Assembly: GCF_003259745.1 (NCBI RefSeq)
Contig: NZ_QLMC01000003.1
Location: 558,001 to 622,000 of the forward strand
Direction: 5' to 3'
DNA from: Larkinella arboricola
GTDB taxonomy: Bacteria; Bacteroidota; Bacteroidia; Cytophagales; Spirosomataceae
DNA: 64,000 bases
Of the stretch, positions 27,525 to 36,609 are shown piece after piece (position 1 is the first letter of the stretch; each line of letters starts with the position of its first letter). The notes below the pieces were generated by a model that did no database searches, was not told the DNA's origin, and saw only the letters and a list, made by a program, of their open reading frames with translations. The position numbers were made by a program, and so were the translations under genes.

Positions 27525-27592
27525 AGTTAAAAGTTAAAAGTTAAAAATTAAAAGTCAGCTGCCGCTACGACTCCTAATTTTCAACTTTTAAC
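27525..27592. repeat. 7-bp tandem repeat and stem-loop between mreB and mreC
   Basis: Four tandem AGTTAAA units, the last one AATTAAA, cover 27525-27552. The segment at 27576-27592, AATTTTCAACTTTTAAC, is complementary to part of the array with one mismatch, so the mreB-mreC transcript can form an A/U-rich stem-loop. This could tune expression of mreC and mreD relative to mreB (inference). Confidence 0.5.
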
Positions 27593-27617
27593 CGCACGGG
27601 CGGCCCCGTTTTAATTT

Positions 27618-28643
27618 TTAACTGATTAAGACAGATTTGTACATATCGAGGTTTTTGATCACCTCGCCGGTGCCTTTCACGACGGCTTTCAGCGGATCGT
27701 CGGCGACGTGGATAGGCAGTTTGGTTTTAGCGCCAATCCGTTTGTCCAGACCGTGCAGCAATGCTCCCCCACCCGTCAGGTGAATACCGTTCGTATAAAT
27801 ATCAGCCGACAGCTCCGGGGGTGAAATTTCCAGTGCTTTCATGACGGCTTCTTCAATTTTCGAAATAGACTTATCCAGTGCGTAGGCAATTTCGCTGTAC
27901 GTAACCTTGATCTCTTTCGGAATACCGGTCATCAGGTCGCGGCCCCGAATTTCGTAGTCGGCCGGGGGCGCGTCCAGTTCCGGCAGGGCCGACCCCACTT
28001 CCATTTTAATCTGTTCCGCCGACCGCTCACCGATCAGCAGGTTGTGCTCCCGGCGCATATAATCGACAATGTCGCGCGTAAACACGTCACCGGCAATCCG
28101 GATCGACTGTTCACAGACAATACCCGACAGAGCAATGACGGCAATTTCCGTGGTTCCGCCACCGATGTCAACGATCATCGTTCCGTTCGGTTGCGTAATG
28201 TCAATACCGATTCCGATGGCCGCAGCAATCGGTTCGTGTACCATGTATACTTCCTTGGCTCCGGCGTGTTCGGCTGAATCCTTAACGGCCCGTTTTTCTA
28301 CCTCCGTAATGCCCGACGGAATACAGATGACCATCCGGTGAGAAGGCGAAAACAGACGGCTGCCCGTATCGATCATCTTAATCAATCCGCGAATCATCAA
28401 CTCAGCCGCCGTAAAGTCGGCAATAACACCGTCTTTCAACGGGCGGATCGTTTTGATGTTTTCGTTCGTCTTTTCATGCATCTGCATTGCCTTGTGACCA
28501 ATTGCCAGGACCCGGCCGTTGACCTTGTCCATTGCAATGATCGAAGGCTCATCCACCACAATCCGATCCTTGTGAATAATTAGCGTATTCGCTGTACCGA
28601 GGTCAATTGCAATATCGCTGGAGAGAAAGTTAAATAGTGCCAT
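27618..28643 (-). CDS. mreB: rod shape-determining protein MreB
   Basis: A 341-residue bacterial actin that forms membrane-bound filaments directing wall elongation. It has the phosphate-1 motif DIAIDLGTANTLI near residue 10, VDIGGGTTEIAVIALSGI (phosphate 2), and the adenosine-binding HLTGGGALLHGLDKRIG. Length is standard. First gene of mreBCD. Confidence 0.98.
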   Translation of the reverse strand: MALFNFLSSDIAIDLGTANTLIIHKDRIVVDEPSIIAMDKVNGRVLAIGHKAMQMHEKTNENIKTIRPLKDGVIADFTAAELMIRGLIKMIDTGSRLFSPSHRMVICIPSGITEVEKRAVKDSAEHAGAKEVYMVHEPIAAAIGIGIDITQPNGTMIVDIGGGTTEIAVIALSGIVCEQSIRIAGDVFTRDIVDYMRREHNLLIGERSAEQIKMEVGSALPELDAPPADYEIRGRDLMTGIPKEIKVTYSEIAYALDKSISKIEEAVMKALEISPPELSADIYTNGIHLTGGGALLHGLDKRIGAKTKLPIHVADDPLKAVVKGTGEVIKNLDMYKSVLIS

Positions 28644-28690
28644 TCGTTAATTTTGTGCAAGCACGGGGTAGCATCTGGTTTTTCGAGGTG

Positions 28691-28698
28691 CAAAAATA
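28691..28698 (-). promoter_or_regulatory. -7 element upstream of mreB
   Basis: Minus-strand TATTTTTG matches TAnnTTTG, about 48 bases before the mreB ATG. No good -33 box was seen at the standard spacing. Confidence 0.4.
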
Positions 28699-28869
28699 TA
28701 GATAATTTGAGATAACTTCCGAGCAGTAAATACCTTTTTGTTACTTTTTATAGATGACTTTTTGTTCATGTCTTAGCTGGAAAGATCACGGGTAGGCCAA
28801 AACGACCACCGGTTTTCCGGAAGTTGGTTACACGGTATTGCATTCAGGCTACATTCGTTTAAAACTTGT

Positions 28870-28877
28870 TAACTTTG
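28870..28877 (+). promoter_or_regulatory. -7 element of GH3-family gene
   Basis: TAACTTTG matches TAnnTTTG and ends 6 bases before the ATG at 28884, implying a nearly leaderless transcript. It also supports the later start rather than the TTG-type start at 28866, which would overlap the box. Confidence 0.45.
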
Positions 28878-28883
28878 CAGGCT

Positions 28884-30386
28884 ATGGGAATCCGATCAGT
28901 TTTGAGCAAACCACTGGCACAATTTGTCGTCCAGCGGCAGCAGGAATGGATGCACCGGCCCGGCGAAACGCAGCAACGGTGGTTCCGGGCCCTGCTCGAC
29001 GGTGCTCAGCATACCGCTTTTGGCCGCGATCACCGGTTTAAAGACATTCGTTCATACGCCGAGTTTCGGCAGGCCGTCCCCATTCAGGATTACGAAGGGC
29101 TAAAACCGTATATTGAACGAATTCGGGAAGGCGAATCGGATGTGCTGTGGAAGGGCAAACCGGTTTATTTCGCCAAAACTTCCGGTACTACATCCGGCAC
29201 AAAATACATTCCCATTACCAAAGAGTCGATTCCCAACCATATCAATTCGGCCCGCGACGCCCTGCTGAACTACATCCACGAAACGGGCAAGTCGGCTTTT
29301 CTGGACAAGAAACTCATCTTCCTGTCGGGCAGCCCGGAGCTGGTTGTCAAAAACGGCATCAACATCGGACGGCTTTCGGGTATCTCGAACCACCACGTTC
29401 CGGCCTACCTGCGGACCAACCAGTTGCCGTCGTACGAAACCAACGTTATTGAGGATTGGGAAACCAAGCTCGAAAAGATCATTGACGAAACCATCACGCA
29501 GCCCATGTCGCTCATTTCGGGCATACCGCCCTGGGTGCAGATGTATTTCGACCGGATTCAGGCCCGAACCGGCAAGAAAATCAAGGATGTTTTTCCGGAC
29601 TTTTCGCTGTTTGTGTACGGCGGGGTGAATTTTGAGCCGTACCGGGCCAAATTATACGAATCCATCGGCCGGAAAATCGACAGCATTGAAACGTATCCGG
29701 CTTCCGAAGGTTTCATTGCCTTCCAGGATACCCAGACGGAAGAAGGGCTGCTGATGATGCTGAACAGCGGTATTTTCTTTGAATTTATTCCGGCCGAAGA
29801 GTATTTTTCCAGTAACCCCCGCCGGTTGAGCATCGATCAGGTTGAGCTGGGCAAAAATTACGCGGTGGTAATCAACAACAACGCCGGATTATGGGGTTAC
29901 TCGCTCGGCGATACCGTCAAGTTTGTTTCCAACGACCCTTACCGATTACTGGTCACGGGGCGGATCAAGCACTTTATTTCGGCGTTTGGCGAACACGTCA
30001 TTGGCGAGGAAGTGGAAAAGGCGCTGCAATATGCCATGAAGCAGCACCCGGGAACCGAGGTGGTGGAGTTTACGGTAGCGCCGATGGTGTCGCCCACCGA
30101 TGGATTGCCGTACCACGAGTGGTTTATTGAATTTGCCACGCCCCCGAACGACCCGGAAGCCTTCGCCCGCACTCTTGACCAGCGACTAACTAAGCTGAAC
30201 ACGTATTACGACGATCTGATTTCCGGCAGTATTCTGCGCCCCCTCAAACTGACGGTTTTGCCCCGCGACACCTTCCGCAATTACATGAAATCGCAGGGTA
30301 AACTGGGTGGACAAAACAAGGTGCCCCGGCTGGCCAATGATCGGGTAATTGGGGAAGGATTGTTGCAGACTATGCAAACGGTATAG
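28884..30386 (+). CDS. GH3-family acyl-adenylate-forming enzyme
   Basis: A 500-residue member of the GH3 family, best known from plants where it joins amino acids to jasmonate or auxin through an acyl-adenylate. The ATP-binding loop YFAKTSGTTSGTKYIPIT is intact (about residues 94-111). Further motifs are LFVYGGVNFEPYRAKL and YPASEGFIAFQ, and a C-terminal domain with LLVTGRIKHFISAFGEHVIGEEV-type sequence. Bacterial members have mostly unknown substrates. No neighbouring gene suggests one; dxr follows after 76 bases. Confidence 0.88.
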   Translation: MGIRSVLSKPLAQFVVQRQQEWMHRPGETQQRWFRALLDGAQHTAFGRDHRFKDIRSYAEFRQAVPIQDYEGLKPYIERIREGESDVLWKGKPVYFAKTSGTTSGTKYIPITKESIPNHINSARDALLNYIHETGKSAFLDKKLIFLSGSPELVVKNGINIGRLSGISNHHVPAYLRTNQLPSYETNVIEDWETKLEKIIDETITQPMSLISGIPPWVQMYFDRIQARTGKKIKDVFPDFSLFVYGGVNFEPYRAKLYESIGRKIDSIETYPASEGFIAFQDTQTEEGLLMMLNSGIFFEFIPAEEYFSSNPRRLSIDQVELGKNYAVVINNNAGLWGYSLGDTVKFVSNDPYRLLVTGRIKHFISAFGEHVIGEEVEKALQYAMKQHPGTEVVEFTVAPMVSPTDGLPYHEWFIEFATPPNDPEAFARTLDQRLTKLNTYYDDLISGSILRPLKLTVLPRDTFRNYMKSQGKLGGQNKVPRLANDRVIGEGLLQTMQTV

Positions 30387-30462
30387 ACTATGAAAATAAC
30401 CGGACTTGAAATCGGCGACGCCCATCCAAAATATCAAGCTTGATTTTACGTATTATCCAAGA

Positions 30463-31635
30463 ATGACTAATCCCCAAAAACGCCATATCGCCATCCTTGG
30501 CTCGACGGGCTCCATCGGAACGCAGGCTATCGACGTGATCCGGGCACACCCAGATGCTTTTGAAGTCGAGGTACTGGTCGCCAACACCAACGCCGACCTG
30601 CTGATCGAACAAGCCGCCCTGGTTCGCCCCAATGTGGTGGTGATCTGCAACGAAGACCGGTATGATCAGGTATTTGCAGCTCTCGATCCGCTGGGTATCA
30701 AGGTGTACGCGGGCGCCAAAGCCGTGGCCTCGGTTGTGCAGATGGACAGCATTGACATCGTGCTGACGGCTATGGTGGGGTACGCCGGTTTGCTGCCGAC
30801 CATTAAAGCTATTGAGGCCGGAAAACACATTGCGCTTGCCAATAAGGAAACCCTGGTTGTGGCCGGTGAACTGATTACCAGACTGGCTCAGGAAAAGGGC
30901 GTCAGCATTTTACCGGTCGATTCGGAGCATTCGGCCATCTTCCAGTGCCTGGCGGGGGAATTTCACAATCCCATCGAAAAGATTATTCTGACGGCTTCCG
31001 GCGGGCCGTTCCGGGGCAAATCCCGCGATTTTCTGAAAACCGTCACAAAAGCTCAGGCACTCAAACATCCAAACTGGACGATGGGGGCCAAAATTACCAT
31101 CGACTCCGCTACCCTGATGAACAAAGGTCTAGAGGTGATTGAAGCCAAATGGTTATTCGGACTGGAACCCGCGCAAATCGAGGTGGTGGTACATCCGCAG
31201 AGTATTATCCATTCGATGGTACAATTCCGGGATGGCAGTATCAAGGCCCAGATGGGTTTGCCCGACATGCGGCTGCCGATTCAGTATGCGCTGGCGTATC
31301 CAAACCGGTTAACGTCGGATTTTCCGCGGTTCGACTTCCTAAATTATCCGTCCCTCACATTCGAACAGGCTGATCGTGAAACATTTCGTAACTTGCAATT
31401 GGCTTTCGACGCGCTGGAGCGGGGCGGTAATGTTCCGTGCATCGTTAACGCAGCCAACGAGGTTGCGGTTGCGGCTTTTCTGCACGACGAAATTGGCTTT
31501 CTGGAGATTTCCGAAATCATCGAAGAAGGCATGCAGAAAGTCTCCTACGTTGCTCATCCGACGTACGAGGACTACGTCCGGACTGACGAAGAAACCCGGC
31601 GGATTGCTACGGCACGAATTAAAAGTCTTGTTTAA
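30463..31635 (+). CDS. dxr: 1-deoxy-D-xylulose 5-phosphate reductoisomerase
   Basis: Converts DXP to MEP with NADPH, the committed step of the non-mevalonate isoprenoid pathway. The 390-residue form starting at ATG 30463 opens with the NADPH fold HIAILGSTGSIGTQAIDVI. The metal-binding ILPVDSEHSAIFQCL and the LTASGGPFRGKSRDFL loop are present. The longer frame from 30406 adds 19 unconserved residues. Confidence 0.97.
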   Translation: MTNPQKRHIAILGSTGSIGTQAIDVIRAHPDAFEVEVLVANTNADLLIEQAALVRPNVVVICNEDRYDQVFAALDPLGIKVYAGAKAVASVVQMDSIDIVLTAMVGYAGLLPTIKAIEAGKHIALANKETLVVAGELITRLAQEKGVSILPVDSEHSAIFQCLAGEFHNPIEKIILTASGGPFRGKSRDFLKTVTKAQALKHPNWTMGAKITIDSATLMNKGLEVIEAKWLFGLEPAQIEVVVHPQSIIHSMVQFRDGSIKAQMGLPDMRLPIQYALAYPNRLTSDFPRFDFLNYPSLTFEQADRETFRNLQLAFDALERGGNVPCIVNAANEVAVAAFLHDEIGFLEISEIIEEGMQKVSYVAHPTYEDYVRTDEETRRIATARIKSLV

Positions 31636-31708
31636 TTGTTTTTTAGATAAACCACCATTAAATAGACAACTTGTCGGAAGTTTTTTCATCACTCATCGTT
31701 ATTGATAT

Positions 31709-31786
31709 ATGGAATTCTGGGTTTGGTTTATCATCGGATTACTGATCGGTTTCCTGCTGCTGAAAGTCTTTAAGAAAAAAGTATAA
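31709..31786 (+). CDS. 25-residue single-pass membrane peptide
   Basis: A short ATG-to-TAA frame encodes a peptide opening MEFWVWFIIGLLIG, then FLLLKV and ending FKKKV: one strongly hydrophobic helix with an aromatic N-terminal belt and a positively charged C-terminus, as expected of a cytoplasm-facing tail. It lies between dxr and rseP on the same strand. The composition is unlikely for random sequence, but no family is recognised and conservation is unknown. Confidence 0.5.
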   Translation: MEFWVWFIIGLLIGFLLLKVFKKKV

Positions 31787-31876
31787 GCATACGACCTCTG
31801 CGGATTCTGAAAATTTAATACAACAACTTATCAATTAAAAAAGCCGTCGGTTTACCGATGCAATCAGTTTAGACGA

Positions 31877-33214
31877 ATGGAAATAGCAATCATGGCGGGA
31901 CAGCTCATTCTGGGCCTGTCAATTTTAGTGGGTTTGCACGAATTGGGGCACTTGCTGGCCGCCAAAGCATTCGGGATGCGGGTAGAGCAATACTTTATCG
32001 GTTTTCCCCCAAAAATCTGGAGCATCAAGCGTGGTGAAACAGAATACGGCCTGGGTGCTATTCCCCTGGGCGGTTTCGTCAAAATCACCGGCATGATTGA
32101 TGAATCACTCGATACGAAAACCATGCAGCAGGAACCACAACCCTGGGAGTTTCGCTCGAAACCCGCCTGGCAACGGCTGATTGTGATGCTGGGTGGTATT
32201 ATCATCAACATCATTACCGGTATTGTCATTTTCGTTATCCTGACCTACAAAAACGGTGAAACGTACCTGGCTGCCCGCGATGCTGAATACGGTATTGTTG
32301 CCTACGATCTGGCTAAGGGAATCGGCCTGAAAACCGGTGATAAGATTGTTAAAATCAACGGAAAAGATTTCAACGATTTCAGCGATATCCGGAGTTCGGA
32401 GGTTTTCTTAGGTTCCGACAGCTATTATACTGTGGAACGGAAAGGACCGGATGGTAAAATTCAACAGATCGACATCGACATTCCGAACGATTTTCTGGAC
32501 AAATTATCGGATAAAAAGAACGCCGGGCAATTTCTGGAAGCTGCTCAGCCCTTCCGGGTTGGGGAACTTGTGCCGGGAATGCCCGCCGAAAAATCTGGAC
32601 TGAAAAAAGGCGACATTATTACCGCCGTCAACGGTCAGCCAACGCGCTTCTACCATGAGTTTCAGGCCATCGTGAAGGCCAACGTCAACAAACCGATTAC
32701 GCTGACGGTCAATCGTCCGGGTGCTTCCCAGCCGGTTACGCTTAAAACGACCGTTACGGAAAAAGGCCAGATTGGTTTTGGCGCAGAGACACTGTTAAAG
32801 AAAACGCATATTGATTATACCTTCGGCCAGGCGCTGGTAAAAGGAACAGAACAGGCTTTTGGTGTTTTTTATGATACCATCAAGGGCTTTGGTAAAATTT
32901 TCCAGGGGAATGTGTCGGCTTCCAACGCCCTGAGCGGCCCCATCGGAATTGCACAAAACCTGTTTGGTGGCATCTGGGAGTGGAACCGCTTCTGGTTCGT
33001 CACGGGGCTGCTATCCATGTCGCTGGCGTTCTTCAACGTTCTGCCGATTCCGGCGCTGGACGGCGGGCACTCGACGATCCTGCTCTACGAAATTGTATCG
33101 GGCCGTAAACCGTCTGACCGGTTCCTGGAAGGAGCTCAACGGGTTGGGATGGTGATTCTGCTCGGATTGATGGCGTTTGCAATCTTCAATGATGTATTTA
33201 AAGCTGTTTTTTAA
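31877..33214 (+). CDS. rseP: site-2 zinc metalloprotease RseP
   Basis: An intramembrane protease that cuts membrane proteins such as anti-sigma factors or cleaved signal peptides. The zinc motif HELGH lies in the first helix (residues 21-25) and the second motif PIPALDGGH near residue 390 supplies the Asp ligand. Between them are two PDZ-like domains (about 110-190 and 200-290, with VGELVPGMPAEKSGLKKGDII). 445 residues is usual for Bacteroidetes. The ECF anti-sigma factor in this window is soluble, so it is not an obvious substrate. Confidence 0.95.
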   Translation: MEIAIMAGQLILGLSILVGLHELGHLLAAKAFGMRVEQYFIGFPPKIWSIKRGETEYGLGAIPLGGFVKITGMIDESLDTKTMQQEPQPWEFRSKPAWQRLIVMLGGIIINIITGIVIFVILTYKNGETYLAARDAEYGIVAYDLAKGIGLKTGDKIVKINGKDFNDFSDIRSSEVFLGSDSYYTVERKGPDGKIQQIDIDIPNDFLDKLSDKKNAGQFLEAAQPFRVGELVPGMPAEKSGLKKGDIITAVNGQPTRFYHEFQAIVKANVNKPITLTVNRPGASQPVTLKTTVTEKGQIGFGAETLLKKTHIDYTFGQALVKGTEQAFGVFYDTIKGFGKIFQGNVSASNALSGPIGIAQNLFGGIWEWNRFWFVTGLLSMSLAFFNVLPIPALDGGHSTILLYEIVSGRKPSDRFLEGAQRVGMVILLGLMAFAIFNDVFKAVF

Positions 33215-33800
33215 GTTGTTTGGGTTATTTGGTGAAGGTAAGCAGAGCTTGAAGAAGGTAAGCAGAGAACCGCTCCGCTTGCCTCTTCTTTACTCTGCAA
33301 AGCTCCGCCAAATAACTTTTTCGCTTCTTGTTCTTTTGGTTTTCGCAGCCGGGCGGCCCGCGCATCCGGTGCATACCAGCGTTACGCAGATGCAATTCAA
33401 TGCCGCCGAGAAAACGTTTGAGGTGAGCCTGCGGGTGTTTACCGACGATCTGGAAGAAGCCTTAACCAGAGAGAATAACAACCAGCCTGTCCGGCTGAAC
33501 GATAAAGACGCGAATAACCCACTGGTGGAGCGCTACATTCGCAAACATTTTGGACTGATTAACGCCAGCCGCCAGCGCAAACCATTTCGTTATCTGGGCA
33601 AAGAACAGGAAATGGACGCTACCTGGATTTACGTAGAGGTTCCTTACAGCGAACCCGTTGAAGGAAGTATTTTGCAGCAGTCGTTGCTAACGGAATTGTT
33701 CGACGATCAGATCAATCTGGTCAATGTGTCATACCTGTCACAAAAGAAAACCGTACTGTTCCGGAAAAGCAGTACGCAACAGGTTTTGACCTGGCAATAA
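33192..33800 (+). CDS. DUF6702-like exported protein with repeat-derived 5' end
   Basis: The conserved part begins at HPVHTSVTQMQFN and includes LRVFTDDLEEAL, matching DUF6702-like exported Bacteroidetes proteins of unknown function. A hydrophobic signal (FSLLVLLVFAAG) precedes it. All in-frame ATGs (33177, 33189, 33192) overlap the end of rseP, and the coding sequence between them and the signal passes through an inverted repeat (33224-33316). The true start is therefore uncertain: either a repeat has lengthened the N-terminus by about 40 residues, or a non-ATG start is used. Coordinates are for the last ATG. Confidence 0.6.
   Translation: MYLKLFFKLFGLFGEGKQSLKKVSREPLRLPLLYSAKLRQITFSLLVLLVFAAGRPAHPVHTSVTQMQFNAAEKTFEVSLRVFTDDLEEALTRENNNQPVRLNDKDANNPLVERYIRKHFGLINASRQRKPFRYLGKEQEMDATWIYVEVPYSEPVEGSILQQSLLTELFDDQINLVNVSYLSQKKTVLFRKSSTQQVLTWQ
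33224..33316. repeat. imperfect inverted repeat, family copy 1
   Basis: GTTATTTGG (33224-33232) pairs with CCAAATAAC (33308-33316), and GCAGAG-rich inner sequence pairs with CTCTGC and GCTCCGC segments. Its overall design and its right end (AAATAACTTTT) resemble the repeat at 54874-54954. It occupies the 5' part of the DUF6702-like gene. Confidence 0.5.
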
Positions 33801-33960
33801 CGTATTATAAGATTGGCTCTGCCACGTTTTGAGTTTCATTTCCTTTTACGTTATTTGTAATCAGTACCGGTAGATCAGCCGTTTTTTATTGATAATCGTT
33901 TGGCACACCCCTTGCTCTATTTATAAATCTTTGTTTCTCAGCACCTCTTACAGCCTGTAG

Positions 33961-33987
33961 ATGGCAATAATACTGCCACTTTGGCAG
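33961..33987 (+). promoter_or_regulatory. possible sigma-54-like promoter or operator before lon
   Basis: TGGCAATAATACTGCC (33962-33977) has GG and GC 12 bases apart, as in sigma-54 -24/-12 elements, though the -12 part is CTGC rather than TTGC. It overlaps an inverted repeat CTGCCA-CTT-TGGCAG (33973-33987), which ends 10 bases before the lon ATG and could be a repressor site. Both readings are tentative. Confidence 0.3.
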
Positions 33988-33997
33988 GCACCTAACT

Positions 33998-36523
33998 ATG
34001 AGTATAAGTAATAGAAATAAATACGATACCCAATTATGGCTGGCTGAGTCGGATCTGGACAATCTTGAAATTGTTCCGCTGGGCTCAGCGGATGATGCCG
34101 ACGAAGATTATATCGTGCCCAGCGACCTGTCCATCCTGCCCGTTCGGAATACCGTACTGTTTCCGGGCATGGTTATTCCCGTGACGGTTGGACGGCAGAA
34201 GTCGATTAAATTAGTAAAGAGAGCCTATAAAGGAAATCGCATCATTGGCGTGGTGGCGCAGTCGAATCAGCAGAAAGATGAGCCAACCGCCGACGACCTT
34301 TACCGCCTGGGGACCGTTGCGTATATCATCAAAATGATTACGCTGCCCGACGGGAATATTACGATTATTATTCAGGGTAAGAAACGATTTGAGATTATCA
34401 ATTTCCTACAGGAAGAGCCGTATCTGACGGCCAACGTCCGGCAAATTGACGACCACTTTCCGAATCCAAACCGTAAGGAGTCAAAAGCCCTGATTCAGTC
34501 CCTGAAAGAATCGGCCTACAAAATTCTGCGTTTAAACCCGGAGATTCCGCAGGAAGCCCGCATTGCCCTGGATAACATCGAAAGCCCGATGTTTCTGATG
34601 CACTTTCTCTCGTCGAATATCGAGGGAGAAGTAGCTGATAAGCAGAAATTGCTGGAAACCACCGAAGGTGCCCAGCAGGCCACGCTTTTGCTGGAATTCA
34701 TGCTGCGGAATATCCAGTTGCTGGAACTGAAGCGTGAAATTCAGACCAAAGCCAGCTCGGACATCGACCAGCAGCAGCGCGATTATTTTCTGCGGCAGCA
34801 AATCAAAGTATTGCAGGACGAACTCGGGATGGACAGCCCCGACCGCGATCTGGAAGAAATCCGGCTGCGGGCCGCCCGCAAAAAGTGGCCAGCCTCGGTT
34901 CATGCCCACTTTGACAAAGAGTTGAATAAACTCCAGCGGATCAACCCGATGGCCCCCGAATACCCGGTTACGATGAACTACATCGAACTGCTGGTTGAAC
35001 TTCCCTGGAGCGAGTACTCGAAAGATAACTTCGACCTCAAACGGGCGCAGAAAATATTGGATACCGATCACTTCGGACTGGAGAAAGTGAAAGAACGGAT
35101 CATTGAATACCTGGCCGTTCTGAAACTGAAAAATGACCGGGCTTACGAAGGCATGAAAGCCCCGATTCTGTGTCTGTACGGTCCTCCGGGCGTTGGTAAA
35201 ACATCGCTGGGACGGTCGGTGGCCAAAGCGCTGGGCCGGAAGTATATCCGGATGGCATTGGGCGGGGTTCACGACGAAGCCGAAATCCGGGGACACCGGA
35301 AAACGTACATTGGCGCCATGCCGGGTAAAATCATTCAGAACATTAAAAAAGCCGACTCATCGAATCCGGTTTTTATCCTGGATGAAATTGACAAGGTGAG
35401 CTCCGACTTCCGGGGAGACCCGTCGTCGGCCCTGCTCGAAGTGCTCGATCCGGAACAGAATTCAACGTTTATTGACAATTATCTCGAAGTCGAATACGAC
35501 CTGTCGAAGATTCTGTTTATTGCGACGGCCAACTCGCTTGACACCATTCATCCGGCCCTCCGCGACCGCATGGAAATCATTGAGTTGACGGGCTATACCG
35601 TGGAAGAAAAAATCCAGATTGCCAAGAAATATCTGATTCCGAAACAGCGGAAAGAACACGGTTTGAAGCCGAAAGACCTGATGGTTGATGATAAGGCCAT
35701 TCAGCGCATTATTGAAGGCTACACCCGCGAATCCGGTGTCCGGTCGCTGGAGCAGAAAATCGGCGCACTCGTTCGTAAGATCGCTAAATCCATCGCGCTG
35801 GAAGAAGATTATCCGAAAACCATCAAACCGGCGGATGTTGCCAAAATGCTGGGGGCCGAAATCTTCGACCGCGATCTGTATTCTGACGACGACATTGCCG
35901 GTATTGTGACGGGCCTGGCCTGGACCCAGGTTGGGGGCGAAATTCTGTTTATTGAATCGAGCCTGAGCCGCGGCAAAGGCAACCTGACGCTGTCGGGCCA
36001 GTTGGGCGATGTCATGAAGGAGTCGGCCATTACGGCGTTGTCGTACCTGAAAGCGCATTCCGAGCAGTTGGGTATCGATTACAATGTCTTCAATCACTAC
36101 GATCTGCACGTTCATATCCCGGCGGGGGCGGTCCCGAAAGACGGTCCTTCGGCGGGGATTACGATGCTGACATCCATGGCGTCGATCTTCACCCAGCGAC
36201 GGGTACGGCCTTTCCTGGCGATGACTGGCGAAATCACGCTTCGGGGTAAAGTATTGCCCGTTGGCGGTATCAAAGAGAAAATTCTGGCGGCCAACCGGGC
36301 GGGCGTAAAAGAAATTCTGCTCTGCTCGAAAAACCGCAAGGATGTAGAGGAAATAAACCCAAGCTACATCAAGGATCTGACGTTCCATTACGTCGATACC
36401 GTCGATCAGGTACTGGAAACGGCTTTGCTGCCGCAGCAGGTTTCCAAGCCCATGAAGTTTGTTTTCCCGAAGGAGAAAGAAAAGGAAACCGAATCAACAC
36501 CCGAGAAAATAACGGTTGTTTAA
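33998..36523 (+). CDS. lon: ATP-dependent protease Lon
   Basis: An 841-residue AAA+ serine protease that degrades misfolded and regulatory proteins in the cytoplasm. Order: N-terminal substrate domain (about 45-240, [18 protein letters not shown]), coiled-coil, Walker [18 protein letters not shown] (near 393-409), Walker [10 protein letters not shown], and the protease domain with [11 protein letters not shown] (catalytic Ser near 710) and [14 protein letters not shown] (catalytic Lys). Monocistronic, ending at a strong terminator. Confidence 0.98.
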   Translation: MSISNRNKYDTQLWLAESDLDNLEIVPLGSADDADEDYIVPSDLSILPVRNTVLFPGMVIPVTVGRQKSIKLVKRAYKGNRIIGVVAQSNQQKDEPTADDLYRLGTVAYIIKMITLPDGNITIIIQGKKRFEIINFLQEEPYLTANVRQIDDHFPNPNRKESKALIQSLKESAYKILRLNPEIPQEARIALDNIESPMFLMHFLSSNIEGEVADKQKLLETTEGAQQATLLLEFMLRNIQLLELKREIQTKASSDIDQQQRDYFLRQQIKVLQDELGMDSPDRDLEEIRLRAARKKWPASVHAHFDKELNKLQRINPMAPEYPVTMNYIELLVELPWSEYSKDNFDLKRAQKILDTDHFGLEKVKERIIEYLAVLKLKNDRAYEGMKAPILCLYGPPGVGKTSLGRSVAKALGRKYIRMALGGVHDEAEIRGHRKTYIGAMPGKIIQNIKKADSSNPVFILDEIDKVSSDFRGDPSSALLEVLDPEQNSTFIDNYLEVEYDLSKILFIATANSLDTIHPALRDRMEIIELTGYTVEEKIQIAKKYLIPKQRKEHGLKPKDLMVDDKAIQRIIEGYTRESGVRSLEQKIGALVRKIAKSIALEEDYPKTIKPADVAKMLGAEIFDRDLYSDDDIAGIVTGLAWTQVGGEILFIESSLSRGKGNLTLSGQLGDVMKESAITALSYLKAHSEQLGIDYNVFNHYDLHVHIPAGAVPKDGPSAGITMLTSMASIFTQRRVRPFLAMTGEITLRGKVLPVGGIKEKILAANRAGVKEILLCSKNRKDVEEINPSYIKDLTFHYVDTVDQVLETALLPQQVSKPMKFVFPKEKEKETESTPEKITVV

Positions 36524-36544
36524 GCAACTCCTTTTAAAACTATA

Positions 36545-36588
36545 CCCCCCGCCCGACTGGATAGCCAGTCGGGCGGGGGGTTTCTTTT
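36545..36588 (+). terminator. strong intrinsic terminator after lon
   Basis: A perfect 16-bp G/C-rich stem (36545-36560 with 36565-36580) around the loop ATAG is followed by TTTCTTTT. It starts 22 bases after the lon stop and separates lon from the convergent susD gene. Confidence 0.92.
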
Positions 36589-36609
36589 AGGGAGAATAAG
36601 CCCCGTCAT

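Noticed and set aside
35462-36388. 308-codon minus-strand frame opposite lon
   Set aside because: Antisense to the conserved protease domain of lon, no domain of its own.
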